Source of the DNA: Streptomyces niger
GTDB lineage: Bacteria > Actinomycetota > Actinomycetes > Streptomycetales > Streptomycetaceae
Direction of reading: 5' to 3'
Length of the DNA stretch: 64,000 bases
Assembly: GCF_000718305.1 (NCBI RefSeq)
Contig: NZ_JOFQ01000017.1
Location: 62,001-126,000, forward strand
In this document: positions 57,038 through 64,000 of the stretch, in pieces
How the letters are laid out: the number at the start of each line of letters is the position of its first letter
Numbering within the stretch: the stretch's first letter is position 1
Position numbers and translations under genes: made by a program
Notes under the pieces: generated by a model
Told to the model about the DNA's origin: nothing
Database searches by the model: none
What the model saw: the letters and a program-made list of their open reading frames with translations, nothing else

Positions 57038-58312
57038 TTAGCCGCAAAGAGGGGCCAGCTTGCGCCGGACCTCCTCGACGACCTTGTCCAGCGCGATCGG
57101 CGACTGCTCGCCGCTCTCCAGGTCCTTGAGCTGGACGACGCCCTCGGCGAGGTCCCGCTCGCCCGCGACGATCGCGAGGCGCGCGCCCGAGCGGTTCGCG
57201 GACTTCATCGCGTTCTTCAGGCCCTTGCCGCCGTACGCGAAGTCGGTCGCGAGACCGGCCCTGCGCAGCTCGGTGACCGTGCCGAAGAGCACCCGGCGGG
57301 CCTCCTCGCCCAGCGGCACCGCGAAGACGGCGGTGCTGGCCGGGATCTCCAGCTCCACGCCCTCGGCCTCCAGCGCCAGGACCGTGCGGTCCACGCCCAG
57401 CGCCCAGCCGACGGACGGCAGCGCGGGGCCGCCGATCATCTCGGACAGGCCGTCGTACCGGCCGCCGCCGCCCACCGCGGACTGCGAGCCGAGCCCGTCG
57501 TGGACGAACTCGAAGGTGGTGCGGGTGTAGTAGTCCAGCCCTCGCACCAGCTTGGGGTCGTCCTCGTAGGCCACGCCCGCCGCGGTCAGCAGCTCGCGCA
57601 CCTGCTCGTGGTACGCCTTGCAGTTCTCGCAGAGGTGGTCGCGCAGCAGCGGGGCGCCGACCAGCTGCTTCTGTACGTCCGCGCGCTTGTCGTCGAGCAC
57701 CCGCAGCGGGTTGATCTCGATCCGGCGGCGGGTGTCCTCGTCCAGGTCCAGGGCGCGCAGGAAGTCCTGCAGCGCGGCCCGGTAGGCGGGGCGGCACTCC
57801 TTGTCGCCGAGGCTGTTCAGCAGGATGCGGAAGTTGCGCAGGCCCAGCGAGCGGTACGCGTCGTTCGCCAGAATGATCAGCTCGGCGTCCAGCGCCGGGT
57901 CCTCGGCCCCGATGGCCTCGGCGCCGACCTGCGAGAAGTGCCGGTAGCGGCCCTTCTGCGGGCGCTCGTAGCGGTAGTACGAGCCGGAGTACCAGAGCTT
58001 GACCGGGAGGTTGCCGGCCTTGTGGAGGTTGGCCTCCAGCGCGGCGCGCAGCACGGATGCGGTGCCCTCGGGGCGCAGCGCGAGCTTGTCGCCGCCCTTG
58101 GTCTCGAAGGCGTACATCTCCTTGGTGACGATGTCGGTGGACTCGCCGACGCCCCGCGCGAACAGCTCGACGTTCTCGAAGCCGGGGGTCTCGATGTAGC
58201 CGTAGCCGGAGCGCTTGAGGGGTCCGGAGATCGCGTCGCGGACCGCCAGGTAGGTCGCGGACTGCGGCGGGATCAGGTCGTAGGTGCCCTTGGGGGCCTT
58301 GAAGGTGCTCAC
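57038..58312 (-). CDS. hisS: Histidyl-tRNA synthetase
   Basis: A 424-aa class II synthetase. [18 protein letters not shown] at the start, motif 2 in [20 protein letters not shown], the HisA motif [15 protein letters not shown], motif 3 in [17 protein letters not shown], and a C-terminal anticodon-binding domain. GTG at 58312 chosen; a GTG at 58327 would overlap the preceding stop as GTGA and add five residues. It forms a two-gene unit with the upstream metallo-hydrolase. Confidence 0.96.
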   Translation of the reverse strand: MSTFKAPKGTYDLIPPQSATYLAVRDAISGPLKRSGYGYIETPGFENVELFARGVGESTDIVTKEMYAFETKGGDKLALRPEGTASVLRAALEANLHKAGNLPVKLWYSGSYYRYERPQKGRYRHFSQVGAEAIGAEDPALDAELIILANDAYRSLGLRNFRILLNSLGDKECRPAYRAALQDFLRALDLDEDTRRRIEINPLRVLDDKRADVQKQLVGAPLLRDHLCENCKAYHEQVRELLTAAGVAYEDDPKLVRGLDYYTRTTFEFVHDGLGSQSAVGGGGRYDGLSEMIGGPALPSVGWALGVDRTVLALEAEGVELEIPASTAVFAVPLGEEARRVLFGTVTELRRAGLATDFAYGGKGLKNAMKSANRSGARLAIVAGERDLAEGVVQLKDLESGEQSPIALDKVVEEVRRKLAPLCG

Positions 58313-58323
58313 GGAAGCTTTCG

Positions 58324-59073
58324 TCACATTCCTCGTCGCGGAGCCGGGCTCTGGGTCCCGTCTCCAAGTCGGCCGGCGGCCTCGGGGGTCTGGGGGTGTC
58401 CCCCAGAAGACACAGCCCGCAGGAAGGGGTTGGTGGCGCGCTCCTGGCCGATGGTGGTCTGGGGGCCGTGTCCTGACAGCACCACGGTCGAGTCGTCCAG
58501 CGGGAGGCATACGCGCTCCAGCGACCGGAGGATCTCGGCGTGGTCGCCGCCGGGCAGGTCGGTGCGTCCGATGGAGCCGGCGAAGAGCAGGTCGCCCGAG
58601 AAGAAGACCGGCGGGATGTCCGCCTGCTCCGGCATCCCGAACGTCACCGACCCCTTGGTATGGCCCGGCGCGTGCGCGACGGAGAACTCCATCCCGGCGA
58701 GCGACAGCGTGCCGCCGTCCGCCAGCTCCTTGACGTCGTCCGGCTCGCCCACGGTCAGCTCGCCCATCAGCTGCTGTCCGATGGAGCGGCCCAGCGCCTT
58801 CTCCGGATCGCTCATCATGTAGCGGTCCTCGGGGTGGATCCAGGCGGGGACGTCGTGCGCGCCGCAGACGGGGACGACCGAGGCGACGTGGTCGATGTGG
58901 CCGTGGGTGAGGACGACGGCGACGGGCTTGAGGCGATGCTTCCTCACCGCTTCCTCGACCCCTTGGGTGGCCTGGTGGCCCGGATCGATGATCACGCACT
59001 CCTCACCCGCGGCGGGGGCGACCAAGTAGCAATTGGTGCCCCAGGCCCCGGCGGGGAACCCGGCAATCAGCAC
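58324..59073 (-). CDS. Metallo-beta-lactamase-fold hydrolase (glyoxalase II-like)
   Basis: A 249-aa MBL-fold protein with the metal motif [15 protein letters not shown] (HxHxDH), further ligands in [14 protein letters not shown] and [17 protein letters not shown], and the last His in [13 protein letters not shown]. It resembles glyoxalase II or YcbL-type hydrolases of thioesters. The GTG at 59073 has AAGGA 6 nt upstream. It is directly upstream of hisS, an arrangement conserved in actinobacteria; the link to tRNA charging is unclear. The last ~30 residues are disordered. Confidence 0.87.
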   Translation of the reverse strand: MLIAGFPAGAWGTNCYLVAPAAGEECVIIDPGHQATQGVEEAVRKHRLKPVAVVLTHGHIDHVASVVPVCGAHDVPAWIHPEDRYMMSDPEKALGRSIGQQLMGELTVGEPDDVKELADGGTLSLAGMEFSVAHAPGHTKGSVTFGMPEQADIPPVFFSGDLLFAGSIGRTDLPGGDHAEILRSLERVCLPLDDSTVVLSGHGPQTTIGQERATNPFLRAVSSGGHPQTPEAAGRLGDGTQSPAPRRGM

Positions 59074-59256
59074 GTTCGTCCTTCTATCGTCCGGCGACGG
59101 ATGATCCTGGCGGGCCCCGGCAGGCGGCCCTGGCGGATCTCACAGAAACATGCTGCAAGATCTCTGCTGTTCAGAGCCTACCGGCGGGACTCCCGCAGGT
59201 GCGAACCCGTATACGGTACGGCCACGGCAGAGCACACAGACCAAGGAGACGGCCCG

Positions 59257-60081
59257 GTGGTCAAGGGGGAGCAGCGGCGCAAGCAGCTCGCGCGCCAGAA
59301 GTACGAGCGTCAGGCCCGGCGCCGGGCCGAGACCCGGCAGAAGACCAAGCGGCGCAACGTGATCATCGCGTCGGTGCTCGCGGTGGTGGTGGCCGCGGGC
59401 GCGACGGCGTACGCGACGGCGGGACTGGTCGGCGCGGACAACAAGAATGACGCGAAGGCGTCGGCCGCCGACCGGCCGAAGGACCCGTGCGCCGCGCCCG
59501 CCAAGGGCGAGCCGTCGAAGAAGCAGTGGAAGAAGGAGCCGAAGCTGACGGTGGACGGCTCCGCGTCGTACACCGCGAAGCTCGCCACCACCTGCGGCGA
59601 CATCTCCCTGAAGCTGGACGCGGAGAAGGCCCCGCACACGGTCAACTCCTTCGACTTCCTGACCCGGCAGGGCTACTTCGACCACAGCCCGTGCCACCGC
59701 CTGGTCGACAGCGACCTGCACGTCCTGCAGTGCGGCGACCCCACCGGCACCGGCCAGGGCACCCCCGGCTACACCATCCCGGACGAGAACCTCAAGGACC
59801 CGCGGCTCAAGGGCGGCGTCTACCCGGCCGGCACGGTCGCGATGGCCAACCGGTACGACGGCCGGAGCGAGAAGACCCGGAACACCGGCGGCAGCCAGTT
59901 CTTCCTGGTCTTCCAGGACAGCAAGCTGCCGGCGAACTACACCCCGTTCGGGACGATCACGCAGGGCATGGACGTCCTGAAGAAGATCGCCAAGGCCGGC
60001 TACACCACCGATCCGCAGACGCAGAACACCGCGCCGAACGCCACCGTCGTCATCGACCGCGCCCGCATCACGAAGTCCTGA
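59257..60081 (+). CDS. Membrane-anchored cyclophilin-type peptidyl-prolyl isomerase
   Basis: A 274-aa protein. A very basic N-terminus (KQLARQKYERQARRRAETRQ), one transmembrane or uncleaved signal helix (VIIASVLAVVVAAGATAYAT, about residues 35-54), a linker, then a cyclophilin domain (about 105-270) with HTVNSFDFLTRQGYFDHSPC, GTVAMANRYDGRSEKTRNTG and GSQFFLVFQDSKLPANYTPF. It probably folds exported proteins outside the membrane. The GTG at 59257 has AAGGAG 9 nt upstream. Divergent from the MBL gene. Confidence 0.9.
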   Translation: MVKGEQRRKQLARQKYERQARRRAETRQKTKRRNVIIASVLAVVVAAGATAYATAGLVGADNKNDAKASAADRPKDPCAAPAKGEPSKKQWKKEPKLTVDGSASYTAKLATTCGDISLKLDAEKAPHTVNSFDFLTRQGYFDHSPCHRLVDSDLHVLQCGDPTGTGQGTPGYTIPDENLKDPRLKGGVYPAGTVAMANRYDGRSEKTRNTGGSQFFLVFQDSKLPANYTPFGTITQGMDVLKKIAKAGYTTDPQTQNTAPNATVVIDRARITKS

Positions 60082-60132
60082 CGTACGCCGGCCTTCCTTG
60101 CCCGGACCACGGAATTTCGGTCGTACGGGATG

Positions 60133-60162
60133 CGGACAGCCGGGCCGCCGGTCGCCTAGATT
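60133..60162 (+). promoter_or_regulatory. Possible promoter of the DUF349 gene
   Basis: CGGACA (60133-60138), 18-bp spacer, TAGATT (60157-60162). It would give a leader of about 145 nt that contains short GC-rich hairpins of no recognised type. Confidence 0.4.
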
Positions 60163-60312
60163 GGCGTTGGGTAGGGTGCCTGCTCCGACGGCTGCCACCC
60201 TCACCCGCAAGAACAGTCCGTCGGACCGGCCGGGGCGCAGTCCCGCCGGACAGAAACTGTGGACGATGCCCGGGGCCTCGTGGCCCCGCCGGCATCATGT
60301 GGAGGAGGCGCT

Positions 60313-61542
60313 GTGAGCAGCGACCCATGGGGCCGCGTCGATGAGACGGGGACCGTTTACGTGCGTACCGCCGACGGCGAGCAGGTCGTCGGATCGTGGC
60401 AGGCGGGATCTCCCGAGGAGGCCCTCGCCTACTTCGAGCGCAAGTATGAGGGCCTGGTCGTCGAGATCGGCCTCCTCGAGCGGCGGGTCAAGACCACCGA
60501 CCTGTCGGCCAAGGACGCCATGACCGCCATCGACCACCTGCGTCAGCAGGTGGACGAGCACCACGCGGTGGGTGACCTGGACGCCCTGCGCAAGCGCCTG
60601 GACGGGCTCGTGCAGACGGTCGAGGCCCGCCGCGAGGAGCGCAAGGCGGTCAAGGCCCGGCAGGCGGACGAGGCCAGGGACGCCAAGGAGAAGCTGGTCG
60701 CCGAGGCCGAGGAGCTGGCCGCGAGCGAGCAGTGGCGGGCGGCCGGCGAGCGGCTGCGGGCGCTGGTCGACACCTGGAAGGGGCTGCCGCGCCTGGACCG
60801 CAAGTCCGACGACGAGCTGTGGCACCGCTTCTCGCACGCCCGGTCGGCGTTCTCCAAGCGGCGCAAGGCGCACTTCGCGTCGCTGGACGCGCAGCGCGAA
60901 CAGGCCAGGCAGACCAAGGAGAAGCTGGTCGCGGACGCCGAGGCGCTGTCGAACTCCACGGACTGGGGCCCGACGGCCGCCCGGTACCGCGAGCTGATGC
61001 AGGAGTGGAAGGCCGCGGGCCGCGCCCAGCGCGAGCACGAGGACGACCTGTGGAACCGCTTCCGCGGCGCCCAGGACGTGTTCTTCCAGGCCCGCAGCGA
61101 GGTCTTCGCGGAGCGGGACGCCGAGCAGCGGGAGAACCTCACCAAGAAGGAGGAGCTGGCCGTCGAGGCCGAGAAGCTGCTCCCGGTCTCGGACCTCAAG
61201 GCCGCGCGGGCCGCGTTCCGTTCGATCAACGAGCGGTGGGAGGCCATCGGCCACGTGCCGCGGGACGCCCGCCCGAAGATCGAGGGCCGGATGCACGCGG
61301 TCGAGCGCGCCATCCAGGAGGCCGAGGAGGCCGAGTGGCGGCGGACCAACCCCGAGGCGCGGGCGCGTGCCGCGGGGCTGACCGGCCAGCTCCAGGACGC
61401 CGTCGACAAGCTCCAGAAGCAGATCGACACGGCCCGGGCCGCCGGCAACGACGCCAAGGCCGACAAGCTCGCCCGTGAGCTGGAGGGCCGCCAGGCCCTG
61501 CTGGACCAGGCCCAGAAGGGCCTGCAGGAGTTCGGCGGCTGA
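60313..61542 (+). CDS. DUF349-domain coiled-coil protein
   Basis: A 409-aa almost wholly helical protein. Three DUF349 repeats can be read: about residues 120-190 (ASEQWRAAGERLRALVDTWK), 200-268 (NSTDWGPTAARYRELMQEWK) and 285-355 (KAARAAFRSINERWEAIGHV). Each holds the W(K/E)xxG core. The C-terminus is a coiled coil (LQDAVDKLQKQIDTARAAGN). The GTG at 60313 follows GGAGGAGG. DUF349 proteins are abundant in actinobacteria but poorly understood. Convergent with relA. Confidence 0.85.
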   Translation: MSSDPWGRVDETGTVYVRTADGEQVVGSWQAGSPEEALAYFERKYEGLVVEIGLLERRVKTTDLSAKDAMTAIDHLRQQVDEHHAVGDLDALRKRLDGLVQTVEARREERKAVKARQADEARDAKEKLVAEAEELAASEQWRAAGERLRALVDTWKGLPRLDRKSDDELWHRFSHARSAFSKRRKAHFASLDAQREQARQTKEKLVADAEALSNSTDWGPTAARYRELMQEWKAAGRAQREHEDDLWNRFRGAQDVFFQARSEVFAERDAEQRENLTKKEELAVEAEKLLPVSDLKAARAAFRSINERWEAIGHVPRDARPKIEGRMHAVERAIQEAEEAEWRRTNPEARARAAGLTGQLQDAVDKLQKQIDTARAAGNDAKADKLARELEGRQALLDQAQKGLQEFGG

Positions 61543-61560
61543 GCGCGAGCCCCAGAGCGC

Positions 61561-61604
61561 ACGAGGAGGGCCCCGGTACGAGACCGTACCGGGGCCCTCC
61601 TCGT
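61561..61604. terminator. Bidirectional terminator between the DUF349 gene and relA
   Basis: Perfect 20-bp arms (61561-61580 and 61585-61604) closed by an AGAC tetraloop; among the strongest hairpins here. Confidence 0.88.
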
Positions 61605-61628
61605 CGCGTACGGCGGCCAGTTGGGCCG

Positions 61629-64000
<2,372 letters not shown>

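Overview
The window is chromosomal core DNA of a Streptomyces. It is very GC-rich, uses many GTG starts and one TTG start, and carries BldD, the actinobacterial IHF-like protein sIHF, an actinobacterial non-helicase PriA, a GuaB1-type enzyme, and monomeric isocitrate dehydrogenase. From fmt to relA the order (fmt, priA, metK, coaBC, rpoZ, gmk, sIHF, pyr operon, bldD, nusB, efp, aro genes, mltG, ruvX, alaS, rpsD, hisS, relA) is the one I know from the S. coelicolor SCO1470-SCO1513 region. There are no rRNA or tRNA genes, insertion sequences, phage genes or CRISPR arrays.

Left part (1-12.3 kb), partly accessory: an F420-type oxidoreductase, then a lysine-catabolic group on the minus strand. This comprises a cationic amino acid permease, an Lrp/AsnC regulator, and the davA/davB pair (5-aminovaleramidase and L-lysine 2-monooxygenase). 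The permease and davA promoter regions share a triplet of TTGCGC words with nearly the same spacing, suggesting one Lrp-controlled regulon. GuaB1 (probably a GMP reductase), a secreted protein, a GNAT, an orphan barstar, a SorC-type sugar-sensing regulator and rpe follow.

Middle (12.4-38.8 kb): rsmB and fmt separated by an intruding SnoaL-like gene with its own operators; a sigma-like HTH protein; priA; metK; coaBC; rpoZ; gmk; sIHF. Next is a tightly overlapped pyrimidine operon, pyrR-pyrB-pyrC-(membrane protein)-carA-carB-pyrD-pyrF, whose leader holds a PyrR binding loop. Divergent from it is bldD, with one perfect and one near-perfect BldD box on its promoter. A PLP decarboxylase, nusB, efp, a metal-ligand-degenerate M24 protein and a proline-rich P-loop kinase-like protein come after.

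Right part (38.9-64 kb): aroE-aroC-aroK-aroB, in which aroE has lost its normal end and runs 320 bp into aroC; mltG, ruvX, alaS and two small membrane-associated proteins; a leaderless NB-ARC/TPR protein without a DNA-binding domain; rpsD divergent from a HugZ/DUF2470-like gene behind an iron box; icd; rarA; a VKOR-type membrane protein; hisS with a metallo-hydrolase; a membrane-anchored cyclophilin; a DUF349 protein; and the bifunctional (p)ppGpp synthetase/hydrolase gene cut by the window edge. Convergent gene pairs are mostly separated by long, often perfect, GC-rich hairpins that look like shared terminators.
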